From contig NPFB01000063.1 of assembly GCA_014084085.1 (NCBI GenBank), positions 31,734-95,733 of the forward strand: DNA of 64,000 nt. The letters run 5' to 3'. A program made the translations under genes and the position numbers. The notes under the pieces were generated by a model that saw only the letters and a program-made list of their open reading frames with translations, did no database searches and had not been told where the DNA came from. Below are positions 1 to 10,026 of the stretch, in pieces (positions within the stretch are counted from its first letter, which is position 1; the number at the start of each line of letters is the position of its first letter). The DNA comes from Hondaea fermentalgiana. Lineage: Eukaryota; Sar; Bigyra; Thraustochytrida; Thraustochytriidae.

Positions 1-209
1 GGGGCGCCCGCGGTGGGCCGGCATCGGCGCGCAGGCATCGACGGCGCAGGACCCTGCCTGGTTTCGAAAATTGCGCGGTCGCAGCGCGCGCCTCGGGGAG
101 ACGCGACGCGCCGCGCCGCGACGCGCGCACGGCGGAGGGGGAGGAGGAGCAGCGCGGGGGAAAGAGGTCCGGCTGCCGGCGGCGCGGAGCGCCCCTGCGG
201 TGGAGCACC
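1..209. other. 5' flank of the first paralog gene
   Basis: GC-rich leader ahead of the ATG at 210, with short CGCG-rich runs. No coding signal was recognised and the window edge cuts the region, so the promoter is probably incomplete. The start codon context is GCACCATGG, a strong eukaryotic initiation context, which supports translation from 210. Confidence 0.5.
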
Positions 210-3206
210 ATGGAGGCGACCTTTGAGGAAGAGTTCAAGCCGCGGTACCAGCGCAATAACAAACGCAGCGGGCAGAAGAACATCCGCTGCTTCCCTTCGT
301 GCACGCCTCGTGCTCACTCCTCGAGCGGATTCTGCGGGCAGCAGGTGACCGTAACCGTGACGAACCTGCCGACGGAGCCTTCGCCCGGCTGCGTCTTTCG
401 CGCCTGGGGCGAATTCGTGCAATGCGGCGCCGATGTGTCGATGCAGCCGGGTCAAAAGATGAGCCTGCACGAGGCGGACCTCAAAGAACGCAACCGCGCC
501 AATCCGCTGCGCGATTGGGTCCGAGGCGAAGTCTCCGAGCCTGAAGCAGGACAAATCACAATCATGGTGAATCGCAGCCTGCTCGGGTGGCATTACGGGT
601 GGGTCTCGAGCAAACACACCTGCGATGCCATGCATTGCTTCAAGGTGCACCTCTTTGTCCTCGACCAGTCGCGAGAAGAGCTTTCGTACATGGGATCTGT
701 CGGGTCGCCAAGCTTTCAGCTTTTCTCGCGCCGTCGCCAAGCCATGATGATGGAGGCGCGCGAAGCCGTCAAACAGGCTGCTATTGAAAAGAAAAAGTCG
801 CGCCCAGAAAAACGTGAAACCAAAGCAAGTCTTGGCGATGTGGTCCTGCCTCCAGCCAAAAAGCGGCTGTGTGCTGACTCGGCCATGCAAGTCCGCATTC
901 AGCGAAATCTTTGCTTGGACCGCATGGTGCGCCTCATGCTTGTGAGGAGCGGCTCCGGGACCCGTAGCATGTATGACACGGATTACCAAACGGATTCCAA
1001 GGGAAAGCGCAGCAATCCATGTGTCAGCTCTGGCAATCCGTCTCCTGGATCCAGCGCAGCAAGTGCCATTCTCAATGACATGATGAAGGCGCCCATCAAG
1101 AAACCCCCCACAGCTAGCGCAAAGCAAGCTATTAAGCGCCATGCCAAAGAAAAGTCATCCTTTGACAACATCAGCACAGATGCCACAGCAACTTCGCATC
1201 CACGAGATTTGCCTCTTTCTGGTATTGCCTCCGGGCCGGGCGCGCCTCCTCTGAAACAGGAATTCATTTCTCGCTCGTCGTTGCCAATGGACACCTCGGA
1301 TCCAGAGGATCCTTTTGGCGGAGACTGGCCTGATCTCGACTTTCGTCCATTTGGCTCGAGCGGCTCGCCTTTTATCGGAATGGGCGGTGATATTCGCGTC
1401 GGCGAGGGTGTCGATGATGCAGAGTTTGACAAGCTCATCGAGGAAGCCCTTTTCGACCCGGAAATCATGGGAGGCGCTGGCGGTGAAGAGGAGGCCAAGT
1501 CGCGTTCTCGCTCCGGGTCCCCTGCGCCAATGTTTCACTCGATTCCAGCGCCAAGTGGAAACGCTGGACCTCCGCCCCCGCCCATGTCACTGCCGCCACA
1601 GTCACCCCAGGTGTCGAGAGGCCCTGCTCTCCGCACGCGCCGAGCGGCCAAGCACTCGGCCGGCGCTGACGGCAATGGAGTTTCCGCGCAGGCGTCGACA
1701 GCAAGCTCTTGGCGGCCCCTTGACTTGTCTTCGTCTTCGTCTTCCTCGTCCTCGTCCTCTTCATTTTATTCAGGTACGCCTACGCAGGATTCTCCTCGAG
1801 ATATTGAGACGGCCCAAGCGGAGTGGGACTCGGGGTGCATTTTCACGCGAAAACTCGACTATATCGTTCGCACGCACGGATCCGAAAAGACAAAGGCCAA
1901 TGCCGATAAGATTGTCGAGGTTCTGCGTAAACTTCCGGATCGCCTCGTTTCGGTGAGCACGAATAGGCCCGATTTTCTTGCCTTTTTTGCCCGCTGGAAG
2001 TCTCCCCAGGGTATCCAGATGCTGCGCGAGCAGTTCGCGCAAGGCGAGGGCGGCCCGTCATCGTCGGGGCATGTCTCATCTTTCGTGCGCGACGAGGAGC
2101 TAGCGAACCATGCAGATCTGAGCGAGAGCACCTCCATCAGCCCCATGCGCTCCGTGTACGCGGAGATGCGTCTCATCTACCGTCGCGTCGTTCTTGATGC
2201 GCTCACAAGTCTGGGCGGGGATCCCGATGATTTTGTAGAAACGATGGACCTTTGCGCCCGCTACGGGCTGTTGTTTGTCGACCCGTACTACCCACCTTCC
2301 AAGCGCGTGGCTGCAATGACGCACTTGGAGCTGTACAACTCCTTGGATAGGTTCCGGGAGCAGGATTTCGGTAGCTGCTCTGGCGAGTTCCGCAATGAAG
2401 CACAGCGCACGGCGTGGGTAAATGCCTACTGGACTGTGCGTCGGCGCTCGTTTCGACGACACTTTATCAAGGCTGTGCTGAACGAGGCGGTTGGTTCGAA
2501 GCTACCTCCCGAGGGCCGCCCTGTGCCGCCCGAGTTCGACCTGACTGGCACATGGGTTCAGACTAGCACGCGTGACGATGCCGCAGAGGTGCATGCCTGG
2601 GGTCTCCGCGTTGGTGTTGGCGTCGGCAAACTTTCGGCACGCCTCTTTGAGCGAATGTGGAAGCGAATTACCTTGCGTATTAATTCGGCCGCCTTGCACC
2701 TGCAGGGTGAGCGCGTTCTTCTCGCCAATCCGGCCAAGCTTTTTTTCTTGGACCGCGTTCCGCGCAGACACACGGTGTCCAATCCACTGCCCATGGCAAC
2801 CTTCGCCCTCGAGCGCACATACATTGCTTGGCTCGGGTTTGAAGGCTCAAAGGCATATCTGAATCTCATTTTCGGAGGACGAACTCGTAGTACGAGTTTC
2901 GAGGAGTATTCAAAGCACGCCAAGCTGGTCAACGACGAGGAAATTCGCCTCGAGGCGGAACAAATGCCAAAATTTACAGAGATGCGTATCGTTAAACGTT
3001 TGCACGTGGCTCAGGATCGGGAGACGATGACACTTGACCACAAGATTCACTTGTTTGACGACAAGTCCGCTCCCGGTTGGGATGACGCCGAAGCGCTGCA
3101 AAAGCTCTTCAGCTCTGGCCAAAAAACTTGCGTCGTCTCCTATTCGACAAAGTACATCAAGGTTTCTGATCAAGGTCTCGACGAGGTTCTCGAGCTCTTT
3201 GACTAG
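210..3206 (+). CDS. Paralog A of a three-member family: Cys/Trp-rich N-terminal domain plus FABP-like C-terminal domain (function unknown)
   Basis: 998 aa, no intron seen. The family is not recognised. Residues ~8-178 form a conserved domain shared with the genes at 3653-6370 and 10027-12822: YQRNNK (13-18), RCFPSC (26-31), GFCG (40-43), WHYGW (127-131), HTCDAMHCF (136-144) and SPSFQLFSRRRQ (166-177). Basic clusters follow (KKKSRPEK at 194-201, PPAKKRL at 214-220) and look like nuclear localisation signals. Residues ~260-540 are a disordered Ser/Pro-rich linker with an acidic Asp/Phe patch (~360-425) and a 12-13 Ser run near 510. Residues ~650-765 are a helical module (DPYYPPS, LYNSLDRF) and ~777-998 a domain opening with DLTGTW. 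Putative NLSs, a disordered acidic linker and a Cys/His-bearing domain suggest a nuclear regulator; this is inference. ATG at 210 is chosen for its context and because the conserved domain starts soon after. Confidence 0.88.
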   Translation: MEATFEEEFKPRYQRNNKRSGQKNIRCFPSCTPRAHSSSGFCGQQVTVTVTNLPTEPSPGCVFRAWGEFVQCGADVSMQPGQKMSLHEADLKERNRANPLRDWVRGEVSEPEAGQITIMVNRSLLGWHYGWVSSKHTCDAMHCFKVHLFVLDQSREELSYMGSVGSPSFQLFSRRRQAMMMEAREAVKQAAIEKKKSRPEKRETKASLGDVVLPPAKKRLCADSAMQVRIQRNLCLDRMVRLMLVRSGSGTRSMYDTDYQTDSKGKRSNPCVSSGNPSPGSSAASAILNDMMKAPIKKPPTASAKQAIKRHAKEKSSFDNISTDATATSHPRDLPLSGIASGPGAPPLKQEFISRSSLPMDTSDPEDPFGGDWPDLDFRPFGSSGSPFIGMGGDIRVGEGVDDAEFDKLIEEALFDPEIMGGAGGEEEAKSRSRSGSPAPMFHSIPAPSGNAGPPPPPMSLPPQSPQVSRGPALRTRRAAKHSAGADGNGVSAQASTASSWRPLDLSSSSSSSSSSSSFYSGTPTQDSPRDIETAQAEWDSGCIFTRKLDYIVRTHGSEKTKANADKIVEVLRKLPDRLVSVSTNRPDFLAFFARWKSPQGIQMLREQFAQGEGGPSSSGHVSSFVRDEELANHADLSESTSISPMRSVYAEMRLIYRRVVLDALTSLGGDPDDFVETMDLCARYGLLFVDPYYPPSKRVAAMTHLELYNSLDRFREQDFGSCSGEFRNEAQRTAWVNAYWTVRRRSFRRHFIKAVLNEAVGSKLPPEGRPVPPEFDLTGTWVQTSTRDDAAEVHAWGLRVGVGVGKLSARLFERMWKRITLRINSAALHLQGERVLLANPAKLFFLDRVPRRHTVSNPLPMATFALERTYIAWLGFEGSKAYLNLIFGGRTRSTSFEEYSKHAKLVNDEEIRLEAEQMPKFTEMRIVKRLHVAQDRETMTLDHKIHLFDDKSAPGWDDAEALQKLFSSGQKTCVVSYSTKYIKVSDQGLDEVLELFD

Positions 3207-3652
3207 ACGAGGACCACGGGATGCCGTGCAGTCCTTACCAGGCGTGGACTGTCCCGCCATATGTTAGCCAAATCTCTTTCAATAAATGTATATCTTCTCA
3301 GTCATGGATGCTGCTTCCTTTTTCTTGCTTTCCTCTTTTTCCGGGCTTGCACGAGACTCATTACCCTGTCATTCTTGTGCGTTGTTTACCAATTTTATAA
3401 AATTAGTGCGAAGACCTCTGCAAAAGCCAGGAAAAGAAGTAAAAGGACGAAGATAAGGCGAATCAAAGACAAGACAAGCAATGGAATCAAAAACAAAGAA
3501 TAGCAGAGTTCATATCGTGTACATTTCGCACCACCACATTTGCAGTTAAAAAAAGTAATCTCTCAAGGAATCGCGTGTGCGACGGCTATGTGCATGCACG
3601 CATGCACGCACACCCCTCCCCTTCCCCTATTGATCTCATACCTTGTTCTGCT
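3207..3652. other. Convergent 3' intergenic region, paralogs A and B
   Basis: The two stop codons face each other across 446 bp of lower-GC sequence. It holds AATAAA at 3281-3286 and a short GCATGCAC-type simple repeat near 3590-3610. No gene recognised. Confidence 0.6.
3281..3286 (+). terminator. Candidate poly(A) signal for paralog A
   Basis: An AATAAA hexamer lies 75 bp after the stop codon of the gene ending at 3206, in an AT-richer stretch. The position fits a short 3' UTR; usage is inferred. Confidence 0.45.
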
Positions 3653-6370
3653 TTACAAGAGATCAAGAATCAAGTCCGTGTCCGTTTGGTTCAAATAGCA
3701 GCGCATGAATTTGTGCCGCATTTTGACCCCGGTGAACTTGTAATCCTGTGTGCCTGTGAGCGTCTGCAGCTCTGAGGTCTTGTCCATGCGCGGCGCCAAA
3801 GCGGCCCTTGGAAAAATGTGAAAGTAATCCTCCATGGTTAAGTGCTGCCTGCTGTGAGAGATGATAAAGCGTTTGTGAATGCGCAGTTGAGGAACGTCAC
3901 CCGGCTTGACATGTTGTTGGAAAAACTTGGACAAGCGTTGGGCCGAGGCCGTGTTTGGCTCTCCGTCACGACGACGAATCGTATCGCACGCTAGCTCACT
4001 GACCGCCTCCGCAAAAAGCGGCCCACCAATCACGACATTAATGCAATGCTGCCCATCTTTCTCCACGGAAAGCCACCCGACAATGAGCTTGTTTTGCGAA
4101 AGAGGGTGGACTCCAGCATACCCGACCACCATTGGCATGGACGGTCGCCAGCAATGCGGCTTGCCTTTGAGATTGGCAACGAGGCGCGGATCCGCGAGCA
4201 GCATTTGCTGCCCTCGCGAGGTGAAGGTCTCTTCAGTAATGTGGACCTCGATCTTGGAGAGCATTGTTGTAAACACGCGATTGTAAAATCCACCGACGTT
4301 CACACCAGCACAGATTGAAAGCAACGCGCCGATTCCCTCGCTGCCCTGTTTGAAACCAGGTTCATCCACGGGACCCAGGAGGATCCATGTGCCATTAATG
4401 TCCCAACCAGGCGCAACGGGCGGCTCGAGGTCTCGCGCCGAGGACTGCGCGCGCGTGCGCTGGTCGGAAACAATGCGGTTGCAGACGATTCTGCGCATAA
4501 TACCTCGGCGCACGACCATGAGGTCCTTCGCATACTGGCACCGCTGCGTATTATCTACAAATTTTCCCTCGCGAGACCCGTAGTCTTGTTTTTCAAAGTG
4601 GTCAAGCGACCCATACAACTGCATGTGAATAAAGGCAGCAGCACGAGGCGATGGGGGGTAGTACGGGTCGGGTGTCGCGACACCATGCCGCGCTGCTAGA
4701 TCCATGGACTCAATGTAGGGTTCCAAGCGCTGGCCTGTATTTACGATAGCGGACATCATAATGTTACGAAAGGCCTGACGCAGCATGCCATAGATGCTCG
4801 TCTCGTGGTCCGGATCGTCCACTTTGGTAGGATCGTATGTTCGGTCTTCGCGTTCTGCGGACCATACAAAGTTCACGTTACGCTCGCGTTCGATCTGCGC
4901 CTTGAGTCTCTTGATGCCCTCGGGCGACGAATAGGAGGCCACGATATCGTTGAAGGCCTTGTTATTCTTGGCAAGTCGAATCACGCACTCGGAAATGGAC
5001 TCGACGCCCTCAATGATCATGTCAATGCGCTGCGGATCGTGAGCATAACTTGATTCGCGCATGAGTATCTCGCGCAGCTGCTGCATACCCTCGGACATGT
5101 TGGTTACGTTGCTGGGAGGGTTCTCCGCAGCTGGATTGGAGGGCGTGAACCCTCGTTTCAAGAACCCTAGGTCCACATTTGGGACAGATCGCGCCACGCC
5201 AGCCCCGCCGCGCGCCTCCTCGCCCATCGAGGTGTGTGGCAGGGGTGGAACTGGCATTCCGTTGATGGTGATATTGCTGTTCTTGCTACGGCCGCCGCTG
5301 CCGTCGTTATTGATGTCGTTGTAATTGTTGTTTACACTCGGCTTGCCGGTATATGCGGGGTCCCAGAGATGTGGATCAACGTACTGCGGCCCGCTAAAAG
5401 CCTCACTGACGTCCATTTCCAGACCTTGGCTGATCCCACCCGCTGCAGTGGGACTGCCCGAGTCCATGAGACCGTGCACGGGGCCGTTGTTGTTTGTGAC
5501 CTCATTCGAGACGTCCGTTGTGCGATCTGTGTCGTCCCAGCACCCCTCATTGCCGCTCGCAAACTGGAATATAAAATAGGTGAGGCGATCCAGCGTGCGA
5601 TTCAACATATTCTGCCGAGGGTAGTTGTCCATAAGAGTGTCCAGAATCTTGGAGTCCATGGCGGCTGAGGCGAGCTCGCGAAGCGGCATCGTCATGGACG
5701 AGTTGCTGTCTAGTGTAGCCATTGAGGGGGCTTTGGGAGCCTCCACTTTGGCTCGCTTCGCTGCCGGAGGTGGAATTGGAACATCGTCCCCGTTAGTGCT
5801 CGCGTCGGCGGCCTCCTCCTTGAGAACACCCCGCTGTCTCCTGCGGCTGTAGACCTGGAAGACGGGGGAAGACACGGAGCCAACATAGACAAGGTCAGGA
5901 CTGTCAGCCTTGAGCTTGAAGATGTAGGCGCGAAAGCAATGGTAGCTGTCGCAGGAGTGTTTGTTTGCGCGCCATCCGTAGTGCCAACCGCCGAGTTGTC
6001 TGTTGAAGGCGATGGAAAAGCTGTTATCGTCTTGCAAGCGGACGTCGCCAGCAAGCCAGGGCAGCTTGGGCAGCGCTGCAGTGCGCTCCTTGGCCTGGGC
6101 CTCGGCGAGCGGGAGGGTTGTGTTGGGGCGCATGAGCTCCTTGGTCCCGCAGATGATGAACTCACCATAGGCCCGGTACTCCGTTTCTGCGTCAAGAACC
6201 GGGAGATCTTGTACGATGCAGGTGAGCGAGGTGCCGCAGAACCCGCTATCACGATGCCCGCTCACGGAGCATGTTGGATAGCATCTCAAGTTCTTCTGGC
6301 CCCCGAACTTGTTATTGCGTTGGTACCGCTCCTTGAAGGACTCCTTGTCGACCCATTCTGCGCGCAGCAT
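3653..6370 (-). CDS. Paralog B of the three-member Cys/Trp-rich + FABP-like family (function unknown)
   Basis: 905 aa. It shares the domain order of paralog A. The N-terminal domain (~11-180) has RYQRNN (15-20), RCYPTC, SGFCG, WHYGW (129-133), HSCDSYHCF (138-146) and SPVFQVYSRRRQ (168-179). A likely NLS (AAKRAKVE, ~203-210) follows, then an Asn/Gly/Ser-rich linker (NNNYNDINNDG). The helical module carries DPYYPPSPR and LYGSLDHF. The C-terminal domain opens at WDINGTW and runs to the end. It converges on paralog A and diverges from paralog C, so the trio looks like local duplication with inversion. Divergence between copies is high outside the motifs, so the duplication is not recent. The Cys spacing near the N-terminus (C-x3-C, then FCG) could bind a metal, but no known zinc-finger pattern fits. 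Confidence 0.88.
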   Translation of the reverse strand: MLRAEWVDKESFKERYQRNNKFGGQKNLRCYPTCSVSGHRDSGFCGTSLTCIVQDLPVLDAETEYRAYGEFIICGTKELMRPNTTLPLAEAQAKERTAALPKLPWLAGDVRLQDDNSFSIAFNRQLGGWHYGWRANKHSCDSYHCFRAYIFKLKADSPDLVYVGSVSSPVFQVYSRRRQRGVLKEEAADASTNGDDVPIPPPAAKRAKVEAPKAPSMATLDSNSSMTMPLRELASAAMDSKILDTLMDNYPRQNMLNRTLDRLTYFIFQFASGNEGCWDDTDRTTDVSNEVTNNNGPVHGLMDSGSPTAAGGISQGLEMDVSEAFSGPQYVDPHLWDPAYTGKPSVNNNYNDINNDGSGGRSKNSNITINGMPVPPLPHTSMGEEARGGAGVARSVPNVDLGFLKRGFTPSNPAAENPPSNVTNMSEGMQQLREILMRESSYAHDPQRIDMIIEGVESISECVIRLAKNNKAFNDIVASYSSPEGIKRLKAQIERERNVNFVWSAEREDRTYDPTKVDDPDHETSIYGMLRQAFRNIMMSAIVNTGQRLEPYIESMDLAARHGVATPDPYYPPSPRAAAFIHMQLYGSLDHFEKQDYGSREGKFVDNTQRCQYAKDLMVVRRGIMRRIVCNRIVSDQRTRAQSSARDLEPPVAPGWDINGTWILLGPVDEPGFKQGSEGIGALLSICAGVNVGGFYNRVFTTMLSKIEVHITEETFTSRGQQMLLADPRLVANLKGKPHCWRPSMPMVVGYAGVHPLSQNKLIVGWLSVEKDGQHCINVVIGGPLFAEAVSELACDTIRRRDGEPNTASAQRLSKFFQQHVKPGDVPQLRIHKRFIISHSRQHLTMEDYFHIFPRAALAPRMDKTSELQTLTGTQDYKFTGVKMRHKFMRCYLNQTDTDLILDLL

Positions 6371-9300
6371 TTTGCTTTTCTATAGACACGCGAGTATGCG
6401 AGCAGATGAGCGAAATAGAGGGAGAGGGAGGGAGAAAGAGACACCAAGCTCCTTCTCGCAAGGGCCCCTCGCTCGCTCCCGCCTGCGCCGCCTCGCCAAG
6501 GGCTCAGAGCTCGCGTTGAAGTCGAGTTGAATGGATGGATGACCTCGGTGAATTCGATGTCGACCGCCGCCGGGAGCCCGAGATGGTTGCTATCTTCTCC
6601 TCCCCCGTCAAAGCCTGCGTGCGTTGCAGGTTGGCGCGGGTCCGCGTCGGTCTCCGCCGATGGGTCCCCGCGGGGCGAGCGAGCGTGCGAGCGAGCAAGC
6701 GGCCGTGCGTGCGTGCGTGCGTCTCCACTCGTCCAGGTCTGTGATCAGTCTTTCTTTCCTTCTTTCTTTCCGAGACCTTGTTTTTTGTTCTTTCTTTCGT
6801 TCTTTTCGTTCGTCGCCATATATACTACTATGCGCGTTCTTTTTGCCGGCCCTGTCAGCCAGGCCTCGCGCTACGCACTTGCGCCTCCACATTCCGCACT
6901 TGCGGCCCTGCGATAGTTCACTTGCACGGACCTCTGTCCCAGGCTGCGTTTACATGTTAGTGTACGCCTCCCGTTCCACTCCCGTTCTTTTTTATCTCAC
7001 CCGCGCCTGATCTAGCCGCGGAAGCGTTCCAAGCCACCGCCGGGCCTCACCCCGGCCTCCGTCCGCCCCATCCCACAGCCCAAATTCGCACGCGCGCTGT
7101 GGGAATATGGACGCAGGGTTATACTGCATGGCATGGGGGAGCTGCGGGACTGCTGTGTGACCTTCTCGCAACTATGTACACTGAACCGAAGAGCTTCGTC
7201 GAGACTCGGAACGTTGGTTCGAGGAAGGGCAGAGAGCCCCTCCTCGGCCGCACCCTTCGCGCTGGGCTTCGCCGCTTCACGCCTCGATTCTGGCGGGTGT
7301 CAACAGCAATCAACTCTGCAAGTGCCGACTCCGACCCGTTCGAGCTTCACAGCAAGCAACAATGCAAGCAACAGCAACACCAACCGGGAGCTGAAGCCGG
7401 CCAGCCAGCCAGCCAGTCTATTGAAGAATCAACCAAGCAAACATCCAAGCAAACAAGCAAAGGCAAAACCGCCAGCACAAACGATCGACCTGCGAATGAC
7501 ACCGAGTTTGCATCGATACGAGGACTATCTGCGCCGGTGCCGCGCGCGGATTTTTCGGGCGATACGCGCAGCGACGTACGTACAAGCGCAGGAAGAATCT
7601 GCCTTGTCCCGTGGCCTGCGAAACCTTTTCGTACCCTGGAAACATCCTGTCGCGACATGGATGGAAAGACCCGGGAAGGAGATCCTGGTACGAGGAACGC
7701 TTCGCCGTCGGAGTCCAGGCGGAGGCCGTTGGGGTGGAGATTGGAGTGCCTGCCTCTACTACGGAGGGGATTGTCGTCATCATGATCATCGCTTGAGAGC
7801 GACTTTGCCGCGAAAATCTTGGCCTAGACCTAGTGTGCGACGAACAACGCATTGTGGTCTGACAAGGCTGGGAGCAAAGACGTGACTCTCGATTCGGCTC
7901 ATAGGGATCATCAACATAGTATGAACCGATGCGGAGGAGGTCCCAATGTGGAAGGGAAAATTAAGCTTGCGATCGCACGAGCAAGGAATCAAGCCATAAG
8001 GACTTGAACGTCGTTCGTGTTACCTCAACTATAGTATCTCGGGATACCGAAGAGAGACTTGCGCAGGGCTAAATCGCGAATCTTCGAAATTAGAGACGGA
8101 GGTGACCCAAAAGCGTTGAGATACAGCAAACATCAGAGTCAGGTATTGCAAGTCACGGGGCCAAAGCTAGCGGCGCGGCAAATCTCAAGATGCTGCCAGG
8201 TGATACGAAAAGCACACAGAAAGAAGCTCGCGCAGCGGATCATAACGGTCAGACAAACCAAAATGACAACACAAGGCAGCAATGTGTGACTTTCCTCTTC
8301 GCCCCTGGTGAATCCATCTTTGGGCAAAAGCGAGTGTCAGGAAATCATGATGTCCAAACGCCCTGTAAGCAATTGGGGAAATTTGCGTCATCCTCGAGTC
8401 AATTCATCCATCCTCACGATTGCTCGAGATCGATCGAGTTGTTTTCAAATTTTAAAGGGAAAGATTGCTGAACGCATAGTTTATGAAGAGCCTTTGGCTT
8501 TGTGCTACGTCTCGAGGCATTGACAGTTCCGTTCGGTCTTCAACGAATACGAGAAATCAGTTACGTTTTGAAGTCTAGGAAGTTTGTGCAAGTTCGCGGG
8601 ACTGCGTCAGAGTGCCTGCTTAAGGTTGCCTGTGTAAAAACAGACCAGGTTTCCGGGCACAAAGCTCATTTCGTCTCGCTCCTGCGTGGGCTCTCAAGCA
8701 ATTTCCAATCCGAATCTTCTGAAGATCGCAGGTTACATCTCGCAAATCGAGCCTCAGTTATGGCAGGGCCAGCTCTGTCCCGTGCGCATTCACTGGTATG
8801 CTCGCTTTTACTGTCCCGTTCCAAAAACGCATTCGTTGACGAGCCGGCCTCTTTCCCTCCAGAGTAAGGACCGAAACAAGTTTCTGTCCAGAACGCACAG
8901 CTCCACGCGAGCCCAAGATTTAGACTGGGGAAGGGCATCACGAAGGCAATCTCCGGCGCGGTCGCTGACGCGGTCGACCGCAAAGGGACCGGTGTACTTT
9001 GCGGAGGTCTGCCTTCCAGTTCCGTTCCCATGCCCCATGTTCGACCTGCCATAGGCTACTGCCACCAGCGCCTTGCCTTCACTTCTCAGCGAACGAGCCC
9101 AGCTCGCCGTACCTCTTCTCGGCCAGCCAGGTTACGCACGTACTAGGCCACGGCACCATCCCAAGTCACGACTCGTCGGCCACTTAGTTCCATCCAGCGC
9201 GCAAACAAAAGTAAAGCAAGACGAGCCTCGCAGCCTTGGCACGCAGTCTCGCTTTTGCGCAAACAGCCCATGCTCGCCATCCGCGGCCCCATTTCCTCCT

Positions 9301-10026
9301 CCCTCCTCGTGGTCGCTCTCGCCGTCGCTCTCGCCATCGCTATCGGCACCCGCGCGACAGAAAGACAACGAGAACGTCGAGGGCGGACGCAGCTGCGCGC
9401 GTCCCGCCCCCTCCTCTTCTAGTAGCAGTACTACGCGCTCTGGTTTTTCCCTTGTTCCTCGCTGGTCTCGGCCGCACAAGCCCGTGGCCCCGGGTCCGGT
9501 GCGGGCGCGGGCTGCAGGGCGACAGGGGCGCGGGAGTACGGGACGCGGAGAGCGCGGAGACGGGAAGCGGTGGTCGACGCGTCTGAGCCTGGAAGCAATG
9601 GCAACAATGGCACGTCTCGCGAGGGCGCCAGTTCCTCAACGACGGAGTCGCGACGCGGGCGAGGCGAGGCGAGGCGACGCGGGCGAGGCGAGGCCGCGGG
9701 CTCTGCCGCCGAGCCCGCGCGAACGCGGAGCGCAGGGGCGCGGAGCCCGGTCGTGCGCGCGGAGAGGCGGACGGAGTCGTGGTCGTGGACGTGGACGTGG
9801 ACTTTGGGCGTGCGGGAATCCGGTTTGAAAATCATCGAGAGGTTGAGCTGCTCGCTGCCCCGAGCCGAGGGAGGACCTTGGAGCTGAGCCGGCGCCTGGA
9901 GATTGGACGAGGAGATCCAGCAAGTTGCCAACGTGAGCTCCGCGCGAGGCAGGAGGACGTCGAGGTTACGTAGACGGAGAAGACGACCCGAAGTGACCGA
10001 ACGACCCACGGGAAGAGCGACGAGCC
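6371..10026. other. 3.7 kb gene-free interval between divergent paralogs B and C
   Basis: This is long for a window where most gaps are under 1 kb. It holds GC-rich flanks with GTGCGTGC runs (~6700-6725), a mixed-composition core (~7800-9000), CCAGCCAGCCAG and AAGCAAGC simple repeats near 7400-7460, and GGCGAGGCGA repeats near 9660-9690. Frames of 228-251 aa here (7099-7885, 9073-9828) are low-complexity, unlike any family I know, and start in competing frames, so they are not called. It may hold both promoters, long leaders or noncoding RNA. No tRNA B-box was seen. Confidence 0.55.

Noticed and set aside
7099..7885. Two overlapping plus-strand frames of 228 and 250 codons in the paralog B-C gap
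   Set aside because: Low-complexity Gln/Ser/Lys and Arg-rich sequence, in competing frames, no recognisable domain.
9073..9828. 251-codon plus-strand frame before paralog C
   Set aside because: Arg/Ser/Gly repeats derived from GGCGA and CTCGCC simple sequence; probably the leader of paralog C.
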